Part shown: positions 12,049 to 25,146 of the stretch, one piece after another | Layout of the letters: each line of letters begins with the position of its first letter | How positions within the stretch are numbered: position 1 is the stretch's first letter | From: Budorcas taxicolor | Taxonomy: Eukaryota > Chordata > Mammalia > Artiodactyla > Bovidae | NCBI RefSeq assembly: GCF_023091745.1 | Contig: NC_068920.1 | Location: forward strand, 6,758,001-6,822,000 | Length of the DNA stretch: 64,000 nt | Direction of reading: 5' to 3' | Translations under genes and position numbers: made by a program | Notes under the pieces: model-generated | What the model saw: only the letters and a program-made list of their open reading frames with translations | What the model was told of the DNA's origin: nothing | Databases searched by the model: none

Positions 12049-13636
12049 CGGCTCGTCTTTCACGCCGAGGATCGACTCACACCTAGGTGGCACGTGGCAC
12101 AGCCCTGTGGGAAAGATTCGTGGGACAGCCTCGAGGGAAAGCACTGAGGGAAAGCCACAGATCCCTTGATCCACGTGAAAGGAAGCGTGACACTACTGCT
12201 GCAGCTCGGGAGGAAATCGCACGTGCATGCCCCCACTCGAGACGAGGCCTGACTCCCCTGGGGAGACTCAGAAGCACCCCAAGATCCATGGCAACACTGG
12301 AGAGGAATCCTCAGGTTAATGCCCCGACTCCACTCAAGGTCTTATGCCCCGGCATCGACGGGAGAGGAACCCGAGAGGGCCCCTAGAAACTCGCAAGGGG
12401 ACTGGCCTTTCCTGAGGCCACCAGAGCGGGTCCCTGAGGTCCCCGTCGTAACTCGAGAATACCTGGTGCAACTCGAGAAAATCCAGGAGGTTCTTCCCTC
12501 CAGGCGAGATGAGGCCCATTTCCCGTGAGGCGTCTCGAGGCTGATCACACCTCACCTCTGGAACTTCGAAAGGGTCCTTCACACCCTTGGTGCAAATCAA
12601 GAAGTTCCCCGACATACCCGTCTCCACTCGAGTGGAAACACGAGGGTCCCGCCCTCGTCCAGAGGTGCCCCGTTTCCGCCTCGTAGCTCAAGATGAGGGA
12701 TCCTTTCCCTGCTTCGTTGGGAAAGAGTTCCCGGCGTTCCCGTCGCATCTCAAGAGGTGGCCCTCTCAACAGGAATGGCTAGAGGAACTCCAGGTTCGTA
12801 CCACCATTGCAAGAGTCCCCCAGATGTCTCAGTCCATTCCAGAGGAACCTCTTTTCCCTTCACCAGCTCGTCTTTCACGCCGAGGATCGACTCACACCAA
12901 GGTGGCACGTGGCACAGCCCTGTGGAAAAGCCTCTTGGGAAAGCCTCGAGGGACAGCCTCGAGGGAAAGCCACAGAGCCCTTGATCCACGTGACAGGAAG
13001 CGTGACACTACTGCTGCATCTCGGGAGGAAAGCGCACGTGCATGCCCCCACTCGAGACGAGGCCTGACTCCCCTGGGGAGACTGAGAAACACCCCAAGGT
13101 CCAAGGCAACACTGGAGAGGAATCCTAAGGTTCCGGCCCCGACTCCACACAAGGTCTTAGGCCACAGCATCGACGGGAGAGGGATCCCGAGAGGTCCCCT
13201 AGCAACTCGCATGGGGACTGGCCTTTCCTGAGGCCACAAGAGCGGGTCACTGTGGTCCCCGTGGTAACTCGAGAAGACCTGCCCAACTCGAGATAATCCA
13301 GGAGGTTCTCCCCTCCAGGCGAGATGAGGCCCATTTCCGCTGATGCGTCGTCGAGGCTGATCACACCTCACCTCTGGAACTTCGAAATGGGTCCTTCACA
13401 CCCTTGGTGCAAATCAAGAAGTTCCCCGACATACCCGTCTCCTCTCAACAGGAAACACGAGAGTAACGCCCTCAGCAAGAGAAGCCCCGTTTCCGCCTCC
13501 TAGCTCGAGATGAGGGATCCTTTCCCTGCCTCGTCGGGAAAGAGTTCCCGGCGTTCCCGTCGCATCTCAAGAGGAGGCCCTCTCAACAGGAACGGCGAGA
13601 GGAACTCCAGGGTCGTGCCACCATTCCAAGAGTCCC
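12005..13636. repeat. 1632-bp two-monomer unit, copy 1
   Basis: First of two tandem copies at offset 1632. Shared private variants include ACACCTAGGTGG, GGGAAAGATTCG, CAGGTTAATGCC, GGTCTTATGCCC, TAGCTCAAGATGAGG, GGGTCACTGTGG and a diverged patch at 13439-13500. The first ~200 bp of the two copies differ more than the rest, so the left edge is approximate. Confidence 0.78.
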
Positions 13637-15268
13637 CCAGAAGTCTCAGTCCATTCCAGAGGAACCTCTTTTCCCTTCACCGGCTCGTCTTTCACGCCGA
13701 GGATCGACTCACACCTAGGTGGCACGTGGCACAGCCCTGTGGGAAAGATTCGTGGGACAGCCTCGAGGGAAAGCCTCGAGGGAAAGCCACAGATCCCTTG
13801 ACCCACGTGACAGGAAGCGTGACACTACTGCTGCAGCTCGGGAGGAAAGCGCACGTGCATGCCCCCACTCGAGACGAGGCCTGACTCCCCTGGGGAGACT
13901 CAGAAGCACCCCAAGATCCATGGCAACACTGGAGAGGAATCCTCAGGTTAATGCCCCGACTCCACTCAAGGTCTTATGCCCCGGCATCGACGGGAGAGGA
14001 ACCCGAGAGGGCCCCTAGAAACTCGCAAGGGGACTGGCCTTTCCTGAGGCCACCAGAGCGGGTCCCTGAGGTCCCCGTCGTAACTCGAGAATACCTGGTG
14101 CAACTCGAGAAAATCCAGGAGGTTTTTCCCTCCAGGCGAGATGAGGCCCATTTCCCGTGAGGCGTCTCGAGGCTGATCACACCTCACCTCTGGAACTTCG
14201 AAAGGGTCCTTCACACCCTTGGTGCAAATCAAGAAGTTCCCCGACATACCCGTCTCCACTCGAGTGGAAACACGAGGGTCCCGCCCTCGTCCAGAGGTGC
14301 CCCGTTTCCGCCTCGTAGCTCAAGATGAGGGATCCTTTCCCTGCTTCGTTGGGAAAGAGTTCCCGGCGTTCCCGTCGCATCTCAAGAGGTGGCCCTCTCA
14401 ACAGGAATGGCTAGAGGAACTCCAGGTTCGTACCACCATTGCAAGAGTCCCCCAGATGTCTCAGTCCATTCCAGAGGAACCTCTTTTCCCTTCACCAGCT
14501 CGTCTTTCACGCCGAGGATCGACTCACACCAAGGTGGCACGTGGCACAGCCCTGTGGAAAAGCCTCTTGGGAAAGCCTCGAGGGACAGCCTCGAGGGAAA
14601 GCCACAGAGCCCTTGATCCACGTGACAGGAAGCGTGACACTACTGCTGCATCTCGGGAGGAAAGCGCACGTGCATGCCCCCACTCGAGACGAGGCCTGAC
14701 TCCCCTGGGGAGACTGAGAAGCACCCCAAGGTCCAAGGCAACACTGGAGAGGAATCCTAAGGTTCCGGCCCCGACTCCACACAAGGTCTTAGGCCACAGC
14801 ATCGACGGGAGAGGGATCCCGAGAGGTCCCCTAGCAACTCGCATGGGGACTGGCCTTTCCTGAGGCCACAAGAGCGGGTCACTGTGGTCCCCGTGGTAAC
14901 TCGAGAAGACCTGCCCAACTCGAGATAATCCAGGAGGTTCTCCCCTCCAGGCGAGATGAGGCCCATTTCCGCTGATGCGTCGTCGAGGCTGATCACACCT
15001 CACCTCTGGAACTTCGAAATGGGTCCTTCACACCCTTGGTGCAAATCAAGAAGTTCCCCGACATACCCGTCTCCTCTCAACAGGAAACACGAGAGTAACG
15101 CCCTCAGCAAGAGAAGCCCCGTTTCCGCCTCCTAGCTCGAGATGAGGGATCCTTTCCCTGCCTCGTCGGGAAAGAGTTCCCGGCGTTCCCGTCGCATCTC
15201 AAGAGGAGGCCCTCTCAACAGGAACGGCGAGAGGAACTCCAGGGTCGTGCCACCATTCCAAGAGTCCC
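13637..15268. repeat. 1632-bp two-monomer unit, copy 2
   Basis: Second tandem copy of 12005-13636. It ends near 15268, where CAGATGTCTCAATCC departs from the CAGAAGTCTCAGTCC of copy 1. Its right part overlaps the left edge of the seven-monomer block that begins at 14847, so the 1632-bp event and the larger duplication share sequence. Confidence 0.78.
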
Positions 15269-18200
15269 CCAGATGTCTCAATCCATTCCAGAGGAACCTC
15301 TTTTCCCTTCACAGGTTAGTCTTTCACGCCGAGGATGGACTCACACCTAGGTGGTACGTGGAACAGCCCTGTGGGAAAGCCCCGTGGGAAAGCCACAGAT
15401 CCCTTGATCCACGTGACAGAAAGCGTGACACTACTGCTGCAGCTCGGGAGGAAAGCGCACGTGCATGCCCCCATTCGAGACGATCACTGACTCTCCTGGG
15501 GAGACAAAGAAGCACCCCAAGATCCATGGCAACACTGGAGAGGAATCCTCAGGTTCCGGCCCCGACTCCACACAAGGTCTTAGGCCCCAGCATCGACGGG
15601 AGAGGAATCCCGAGAGGGCCCCTAGCAACTCGCATGGGGACTGGCCTTTCCTGAGGCCACCAGAGCGGGTCCGTGAGGTCCCCGTCGTAACTCGTGAATA
15701 CCTGCTGCAACTCGAGAAAATGCAGGAAGTTCTCCCCTCCAGGCGAGATGAGGCCCATTTCCGCTGAGGCGTCTCGAGGCTAATCACACCTCACCTCTGG
15801 AACTTCGAAAAGGACCTTCACACCCTTGAAGCAAATTAAGAAGTACCCCGACATACCCGTCTCCACTCGACAGGATTCACGAGGGCCGAACACATCCAGA
15901 GGAGCCCTGTTTCCGCCTCGTAGCTCCAGATGAGGGATCCTTTCCCTGCTTCTTCGGGAAAGAGTTCCCGGCATTCCCGTCGCATCTCAAGAGGAGGCCC
16001 TCTAAACAGGAATGGCAAGAGGAACTCCAGGGTCGTGCCACCATTCCAAGAGTCCCTCAGATGTCTCAGTCCATTCCGTAGGAACCTCTTTTCCCTTCAC
16101 CGTCCGTCTTTCACGCCGAGGATCGACTCACACCAAGGTGGCACGTGGAACGGCCCTATGAGAAAGCCTCGAGGGAAAGCCACAGATCCCTTGATCCACG
16201 TGACAGGAAGCGTGACACTACTGCTGCAGCAAGCGAGGACAGCACACGTGCATGCCGCCACTCGAGACGAGGCCTGACTCCTCTGAGGAAACTCAGAAGC
16301 ACCCCAAGATCCATGGCCACACTGGAGAGGAATCCTCAGGTTCCGGCCCCGACTCCACACAAGGTCTTAGGCCCCGGCATGGACGGGAGAGGAATCCCGA
16401 GAGGGCCCCTAGCACCTCGCATGGGGAATTGCCTTTCCTGAGGCCACCAGAGCGTGTCCCTCAGGTCCCCGTCGTAACTCGAGAAGACCTGCCAAAACTC
16501 GAGAAAATACAGCAGGTTCTCCCATCCAGGCAAGATGAGGCCCATTTACGCTGAGGCGTCTCGAGGCTGATCACACCTCACCTCGAGAACTTCAAAAGTG
16601 TCCTTCACACACTTGGTGCAAATCAAGAAGTTCCCCGACATACCCGTCTCCACTCGAGAGGAAACACGAGGGCCCGCCCACATCCAGAGGAGCCCCGTTT
16701 CCGCCTCGTAGCTCGAGATGAGGGATCCTGTCCCTGCTTCTTCGGGAAAGAGTTCCCGGTGTTCCCGTCGCATCTCAAGAGGAGGCCCTCTCAACAGGAA
16801 CGGCGAGAGGAACTCCAGGGTCTTGCCACCATTCCAAGAGTCCCCCAGATGTCTCAGTCCATTCCAGAGGAACCTCTTTTCCCTTCAACGGCTCGTCTTT
16901 CACGTCGAGGATCGACTCATACCAAGGTGGCAAGTGGCACAGCCCTGTGGGAAAGCCTCGAGGGAAAGCCTCGAGGGAAAGCCACAGATCCCTTGATCCA
17001 CGTGACAGGAAGCGTGACACTACAGCTGCAGCTCGGGAGGAAAGCGCACGTGCATGCCCCCACTCGAGACGAGGCCTGACTCCCCAGGGGAGACTCAGAA
17101 GCACCCCAAGATCCATGGCAACACTGGAGAGGAATCCTCAGGTTCCGGCCCCGACTCCACACAAGGTCTTAGGCCCCGGCACCGACGGGAGAGGAATCGC
17201 GAGAGGACCCCTAGCAACTCGCATGGGGACTGGCCATTCCAGAGGCCACGAGAGCGGGTCGCTGAGGTCCCCGTCGTAACTCGAGAAGACCTGCCGCAAC
17301 TCGAGAAAATCCAGGAGGTTCTCCCCTCCAGGCGAGATGAGGCCCATTTCCCCTGAGGCGTCTCGAGGCTGATCACACCTCACCTCTGGAACTTCGAAAG
17401 GGTCCTTCACACTCTTGGTGCAAATCAAGAAGTTCCCCGACATACCCGTCTCCACTCGAGAGGAAACACGAGGGCCCGCCCACATCCAGAGGAGCCCCGT
17501 TTCCGCCTCGTAGCTCGAGATGAGGGATCCTGTCCCTGCTTCTTCGGGAAAGAGTTCCCGGCGTTCCCGTCGCATCTCAAGAGGAGGCCCTCTCAACCGG
17601 AACGGCGAGAGGAACTCCAGGGTCTTGCCACCATTCCAAGAGTTCCCCAGATGTCTCAGTCCATTCCAGAGGAACCTCTTTTCCCTTCAACTGCTCGTCT
17701 TTCACGGCGAGGATCGACTCACACCAAGGTGGCAAGTGGCACAGCCCTGTGGGAAAGCCTCGAGGGAAAGCCTCGAGGGAAAGCCACAGATCCCTTGATC
17801 CACGTGACAGGAAGCGTGACACTACAGCTGCAGCTCGGGAGGAAAGCGCACGTGCATGCCCCCACTCGAGACGAGGCCTGACTCCCCTGGGGAGACTCAG
17901 AAGCACCGCAAGATCCATGGCAACACTGGAGAGGAATCCTCAGGTTCCGGCCCCGACTCCACACAAGGTCTTAGGCCCCGGCATCGACGGGAGAGGAATC
18001 GCGAGAGGACCGCTAGCAACTCGCATGGGGACTGGCCATTCCTGAGGGCACGAGAGCGGGTCGCTGAGGTCCCCGTCGTAACTCGAGAAGACCTGCCGCA
18101 ACTCGAGAAAATCCAGGAGGTTCTCCCCTCCAGGCGAGATGAGGCCCATTTCCCCTGAGGCGTCTCGAGGCTGATCACACCTCACCTCTGGAACTTCGAA

Positions 18201-20398
18201 AGGGTCCTTCACACCCTTGGTGCAAATCAAGAAGTTCCCCGACATACCCGTCTCCACTCGAGAGCAAACACGAGGGTCCCGCCCACATTCAGAGGAGCCC
18301 CGTTTCCGCTTCGTAGCTCGAGATGAGGAATCCTTTCCCTGTTTCGTCGGGAAGGAGTTCCCGGCCTTCCCGTCGCATCTCAAGAGGAGGCCCTCTCTAC
18401 GGGAACGGAGAGGGGAACTCCAGGGTCGTGCCACCATTCCAAGAGTCCCCCAGATGTCTCAGTCCATTCCAGAGGAACCTCTTTTCCCTTCACCGGCTCG
18501 GCTTTCACGTCGAGGATCGACTCACACCAAGGTGGCTCGTGGCACAGCCCTGTGGGAAAGCCTCGAGGGAAAGCCACAGATCCCTTAATCCACATGACAG
18601 GAAGCATGACACTACTGCTGTAGCTAGCTAGGACAGCACACGTGCATGCCCCCACTCGAGACAAGGCCTGACTCCCCTGGGGAGACTCAGAAGCACCCCA
18701 AGATCCATGGCAACACTGGAGAGGAATCCTCAGGTTCCGGCCCCGACTCCACACAAGGTCTTAGGCCCCGGCATGGACAGGAGAGGATTCCCGGGATGGC
18801 CCCTAGCAACTCGCATGGGGACTGGCCTTTCCTGGGGCCACCAGAGCATGTCCCTGAGGTCCCCGTCGTAACTCGAGAAGACCTGCCACAACTCGAGAAA
18901 ATCCAGGAGGTTCTCCCCTCCAGGCGAGATGAGGCCCATTTCCGCTGAGGCGTCTCGAGGCTCATCACACCTCACCTATGGAACTTCGAAAGAATCCTTC
19001 ACACCCTTGGTACAAATCAAGAAGTTCCCCGACATAGCCGTCTCCACTCGAGAGGAAACACGACGGTCCCGCCCACATCCAGAGGAGCCCGGTTTCCGCC
19101 TTGTAGCTCGAGATGAGGGATCCTTTCCCTGATTCGCCGGGAAAGAGTTCCCGGCCTTCCCGTCGCATCTCAAGAGGAGGCCCTCTCAACAGGAACGGCG
19201 AGAAGAACTCCAGGGTCGTGCCACCATTCCAAGAGTCCCCCAGATGTCTCAGCCCATTCCAGAGGAACCTCTTTTCCCTTCACCGGCTCATCTTTCACGC
19301 CGAGGATCGACTCACACCAAGGTGGCTCGTGGCACAGCCCTGTGGGAAAGCCCCGAGGGAAAGCCACAGATCCCTTGATCCACGTGACAGGAAGCATGAC
19401 ACTACAGCTGCAGCTCGGGAGGAAAGCGCACGTGCATGCCCCCACTCGAGACGAGGCCTGACTCACTTGGGGAGACTCAGAAGCACCCCAAGATCCATGG
19501 CAACACTGGAGAGGAATCCTAAGGTTCCGGCCCCGACTCCACACAAGGTCTTAGGCCCCGGCATGGACGGGAGAGGAATCCCGAGATGGCCCCTAGCAAC
19601 TCGCCTGGGGACTGGCCTTTCCTGAGGCCGCAAGAGCGGGTCCCTGAGGTCCCCGTCGTAACTCGAGAGGACCTGCCGCAACTCGAGAAAATCCAGGAGG
19701 TTCTCCCCTCCAGGCGAGATGAGGCCCATTTCCTGCCAGGCGTCTCGAGGCTGATCACACCTCACTTCTGGAACTCCGAAAGGGTCCTTCACACCCTTGG
19801 TTCAAATCAAGAAGTTCCCCGACATACCCGTCTCCACTCGAGAGGAAACACGAGGGTCCCGCCCACATCCAGAGGAGCCCCGTTTCCGCCTCGTAGCTCG
19901 AGATGAGGGATCCTTTCCCTGCTTCTTCGCGAAAGAGTTCCTGGCGTTCCCGTTGCATCTCAAGAGGAGGCCCTCTCAAGAGGAACGGCGAGAGGAACTC
20001 CAGGGTCGTACCACCATTCCAAGAGTCCCCCAGATGTCTCAGTCCATTCCAGAGGAACCTCTTTTCCCTTCACTGGCCCGACTTTCACGCCGAGGATCGA
20101 CTCACAACAAGGTGCCACGTGGCACAGCCTCGTGGGAAAGCCTGGAGGGAAAGCCACAGATCCCTTGATCCACGTGACAGGAAGCCAGACACTACTGCTG
20201 CAGGTCGGGAGGAAAGCGCACGTGCATGTCCCCACTCGGGATGAGGCCTGACTCCCCTGGAGAGACTCGGAAGCCCCAAAAGATCCATGGCAACACTGCA
20301 GAGGAATCCTCAGGTTCCGGCCCCGACTCCACACAAGGTCTTAGGCCCCGGCATGGACGGGAGAGGAATCCCGAGAAGGCCCCAATCTTCTCGCATGG
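14847..20398. repeat. Seven-monomer block, copy A (5552 bp)
   Basis: It contains anchors 15142, 15930, 16718, 17520, 18323, 19113 and 19903. The joint with copy B is at 20398/20399, just after CCCAATCTTCTCGCATGGGG. To the left the sequence equals that preceding 25147; to the right it equals that following 14847. Copies A and B agree at offset 5552 up to about 17520 and at offset 4748 beyond 18323. Confidence 0.88.
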
Positions 20399-23300
20399 GG
20401 ACTGGCCTTTCCTGAGGCCACAAGAGCGGGTCACTGTGGTCCCCGTGGTAACTCGAGAAGACCTGCCCAACTCGAGCTAATCCAGGAGGTTCTCCCCTCC
20501 AGGCGAGATGAGGCCCATTTCCGCTGATGCGTCGTCGAGGCTGATCACACCTCACCTCTGGAACTTCGAAATGGGTCCTTCACACCCTTGGTGCAAATCA
20601 AGAAGTTCCCCGACATACCCGTCTCCTCTCAACAGGAAACACGAGAGTAACGCCCTCAGCAAGAGAAGCCCCGTTTCCACCTCCTAGCTCGAGATGAGGG
20701 ATCCTTTCCCTGCCTCGTCGGGAAAGAGTTCCCGGCGTTCCCGTCGCATCTCAAGAGGAGGCCCTCTCAACAGGAACGGCGAGAGGAACTCCAGGGTCGT
20801 GCCACCATTCCAAGAGTCCCCCAGATGTCTCAATCCATTCCAGAGGAACCTCTTTTCCCTTCACAGGTTAGTCTTTCACGCCGAGGATGGACTCACACCT
20901 AGGTGGTACGTGGAACAGCCCTGTGGGAAAGCCCCGTGGGAAAGCCACAGATCCCTTGATCCACGTGACAGAAAGCGTGACACTACTGCTGCAGCTCGGG
21001 AGGAAAGCGCACGTGCATGCCCCCATTCGAGACGATCACTGACTCTCCTGGGGAGACAAAGAAGCACCCCAAGATCCATGGCAACACTGGAGAGGAATCC
21101 TCAGGTTCCGGCCCCGACTCCACACAAGGTCTTAGGCCCCAGCATCGACGGGAGAGGAATCCCGAGAGGGCCCCTAGCAACTCGCATGGGGACTGGCCTT
21201 TCCTGAGGCCACCAGAGCGGGTCCGTGAGGTCCCCGTCGTAACTCGTGAATACCTGCTGCAACTCGAGAAAATGCAGGAAGTTCTCCCCTCCAGGCGAGA
21301 TGAGGCCCATTTCCGCTGAGGCGTCTCGAGGCTAATCACACCTCACCTCTGGAACTTCGAAAAGGACCTTCACACCCTTGAAGCAAATTAAGAAGTACCC
21401 CGACATACCCGTCTCCACTCGACAGGATTCACGAGGGCCGAACACATCCAGAGGAGCCCTGTTTCCGCCTCGTAGCTCCAGATGAGGGATCCTTTCCCTG
21501 CTTCTTCGGGAAAGAGTTCCCGGCGTTCCCGTCGCATCTCAAGAGGAGGCCCTCTAAACAGGAATGGCAAGAGGAACTCCAGGGTCGTGCCACCATTCCA
21601 AGAGTCCCTCAGATGTCTCAGTCCATTCCGTAGGAACCTCTTTTCCCTTCACCGTCCGTCTTTCACGCCGAGGATCGACTCACACCAAGGTGGCACGTGG
21701 AACGGCCCTATGAGAAAGCCTCGAGGGAAAGCCACAGATCCCTTGATCCACGTGACAGGAAGCGTGACACTACTGCTGCAGCAAGCGAGGACAGCACACG
21801 TGCATGCCGCCACTCGAGACGAGGCCTGACTCCTCTGAGGAAACTCAGAAGCACCCCAAGATCCATGGCCACACTGGAGAGGAATCCTCAGGTTCCGGCC
21901 CCGACTCCACACAAGGTCTTAGGCCCCGGCATGGACGGGAGAGGAATCCCGAGAGGGCCCCTAGCACCTCGCATGGGGAATTGCCTTTCCTGAGGCCACC
22001 AGAGCGTGTCCCTCAGGTCCCCGTCGTAACTCGAGAAGACCTGCCAAAACTCGAGAAAATACAGCAGGTTCTCCCATCCAGGCAAGATGAGGCCCATTTA
22101 CGCTGAGGCGTCTCGAGGCTGATCACACCTCACCTCGAGAACTTCAAAAGTGTCCTTCACACACTTGGTGCAAATCAAGAAGTTCCCCGACATACCCGTC
22201 TCCACTCGAGAGGAAACACGAGGGCCCGCCCACATCCAGAGGAGCCCCGTTTCCGCCTCGTAGCTCGAGATGAGGGATCCTGTCCCTGCTTCTTCGGGAA
22301 AGAGTTCCCGGTGTTCCCGTCGCATCTCAAGAGGAGGCCCTCTCAACAGGAACGGCGAGAGGAACTCCAGGGTCTTGCCACCATTCCAAGAGTCCCCCAG
22401 ATGTCTCAGTCCATTCCAGAGGAACCTCTTTTCCCTTCAACGGCTCGTCTTTCACGTCGAGGATCGACTCATACCAAGGTGGCAAGTGGCACAGCCCTGT
22501 GGGAAAGCCTCGAGGGAAAGCCTCGAGGGAAAGCCACAGATCCCTTGATCCACGTGACAGGAAGCGTGACACTACAGCTGCAGCTCGGGAGGAAAGCGCA
22601 CGTGCATGCCCCCACTCGAGACGAGGCCTGACTCCCCAGGGGAGACTCAGAAGCACCGCAGATCCATGGCAACACTGGAGAGGAATCCTCAGGTTCCGGC
22701 CCCGACTCCACACAAGGTCTTAGGCCCCGGCATCGACGGGAGAGGAATCGCGAGAGGACCCCTAGCAACTCGCATGGGGACTGGCCATTCCAGAGGCCAC
22801 GAGAGCGGGTCGCTGAGGTCCCCGTCGTAACTCGAGAAGACCTGCCGCAACTCGAGAAAATCCAGGAGGTTCTCCCCTCCAGGCGAGATGAGGCCCATTT
22901 CCCCTGAGGCGTCTCGAGGCTGATCACACCTCACCTCTGGAACTTCGAAAGGGTCCTTCACACTCTTGGTGCAAATCAAGAAGTTCCCCGACATACCCGT
23001 CTCCACTCGAGAGGAAACACGAGGGCCCGCCCACATCCAGAGGAGCCCCGTTTCCGCCTCGTAGCTCGAGATGAGGAATCCTTTCCCTGTTTCGTCGGGA
23101 AGGAGTTCCCGGCCTTCCCGTCGCATCTCAAGAGGAGGCCCTCTCTACGGGAACGGCGAGGGGAACTCCAGGGTCGTGCCACCATTCCAAGAGTCCCCCA
23201 GATGTCTCAGTCCATTCCAGAGGAACCTCTTTTCCCTTCACCGGCTCGGCTTTCACGTCGAGGATCGACTCACACCAAGGTGGCTCGTGGCACAGCCCTG

Positions 23301-25146
23301 TGGGAAAGCCTCGAGGGAAAGCCACAGATCCCTTAATCCACATGACAGGAAGCATGACACTACTGCTGTAGCTAGCTAGGACAGCACACGTGCATGCCCC
23401 CACTCGAGACAAGGCCTGACTCCCCTGGGGAGACTCAGAAGCACCCCAAGATCCATGGCAACACTGGAGAGGAATCCTCAGGTTCCGGCCCCGACTCCAC
23501 ACAAGGTCTTAGGCCCCGGCATGGACAGGAGAGGATTCCCGGGATGGCCCCTAGCAACTCGCATGGGGACTGGCCTTTCCTGGGGCCACCAGAGCATGTC
23601 CCTGAGGTCCCCGTCGTAACTCGAGAAGACCTGCCACAACTCGAGAAAATCCAGGAGGTTCTCCCCTCCAGGCGAGATGAGGCCCATTTCCGCTGAGGCG
23701 TCTCGAGGCTCATCACACCTCACCTATGGAACTTCGAAAGAATCCTTCACACCCTTGGTACAAATCAAGAAGTTCCCCGACTTAGCCGTCTCCACTCGAG
23801 AGGAAACACGACGGTCCCGCCCACATCCAGAGGAGCCCGGTTTCCGCCTTGTAGCTCGAGATGAGGGATCCTTTCCCTGATTCGCCGGGAAAGAGTTCCC
23901 GGCCTTCCCGTCGCATCTCAAGAGGAGGCCCTCTCAACAGGAACGGCGAGAAGAACTCCAGGGTCGTGCCACCATTCCAAGAGTCCCCCAGATGTCTCAG
24001 CCCATTCCAGAGGAACCTCTTTTCCCTTCACCGGCTCATCTTTCACGCCGAGGATCGACTCACACCAAGGTGGCTCGTGGCACAGCCCTGTGGGAAAGCC
24101 CCGAGGGAAAGCCACAGATCCCTTGATCCACGTGACAGGAAGCATGACACTACAGCTGCAGCTCGGGAGGAAAGCGCACGTGCATGCCCCCACTCGAGAC
24201 GAGGCCTGACTCACTTGGGGAGACTCAGAAGCACCCCAAGATCCATGGCAACACTGGAGAGGAATCCTAAGGTTCCGGCCCCGACTCCACACAAGGTCTT
24301 AGGCCCCGGCATGGACGGGAGAGGAATCCCGAGATGGCCCCTAGCAACTCGCCTGGGGACTGGCCTTTCCTGAGGCCGCAAGAGCGGGTCCCTGAGGTCC
24401 CCGTCGTAACTCGAGAGGACCTGCCGCAACTCGAGAAAATCCAGGAGGTTCTCCCCTCCAGGCGAGATGAGGCCCATTTCCTGCCAGGCGTCTCGAGGCT
24501 GATCACACCTCACCTCTGGAACTCCGAAAGGGTCCTTCACACCCTTGGTTCAAATCAAGAAGTTCCCCGACATACCCGTCTCCACTCGAGAGGAAACACG
24601 AGGGTCCCGCCCACATCCAGAGGAGCCCCGTTTCCGCCTCGTAGCTCGAGATGAGGGATCCTTTCCCTGCTTCTTCGCGAAAGAGTTCCTGGCGTTCCCG
24701 TTGCATCTCAAGAGGAGGCCCTCTCAAGAGGAACGGCGAGAGGAACTCCAGGGTCGTACCACCATTCCAAGAGTCCCCCAGATGTCTCAGTCCATTCCAG
24801 AGGAACCTCTTTTCCCTTCACTGGCCCGACTTTCACGCCGAGGATCGACTCACAACAAGGTGCCACGTGGCACAGCCTCGTGGGAAAGCCTGGAGGGAAA
24901 GCCACAGATCCCTTGATCCACGTGACAGGAAGCCAGACACTACTGCTGCAGGTCGGGAGGAAAGCGCACGTGCATGTCCCCACTCGGGATGAGGCCTGAC
25001 TCCCCTGGAGAGACTCGGAAGCCCCAAAAGATCCATGGCAACACTGCAGAGGAATCCTCAGGTTCCGGCCCCGACTCCACACAAGGTCTTAGGCCCCGGC
25101 ATGGACGGGAGAGGAATCCCGAGAAGGCCCCAATCTTCTCGCATGG
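20399..25146. repeat. Seven-monomer block, copy B, six monomers left (4748 bp)
   Basis: It contains anchors 20694, 21482, 22270, 23071, 23861 and 24651. It is nearly identical to copy A except for the absence of one 803-bp monomer (17524-18327 region of A) and a one-base deletion at about 22660 (CACCGCAGATCC). After about 25147 the sequence leaves the block (GGGGACTGTTCTTTCC in place of GGGGACTGGCC). Confidence 0.88.
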
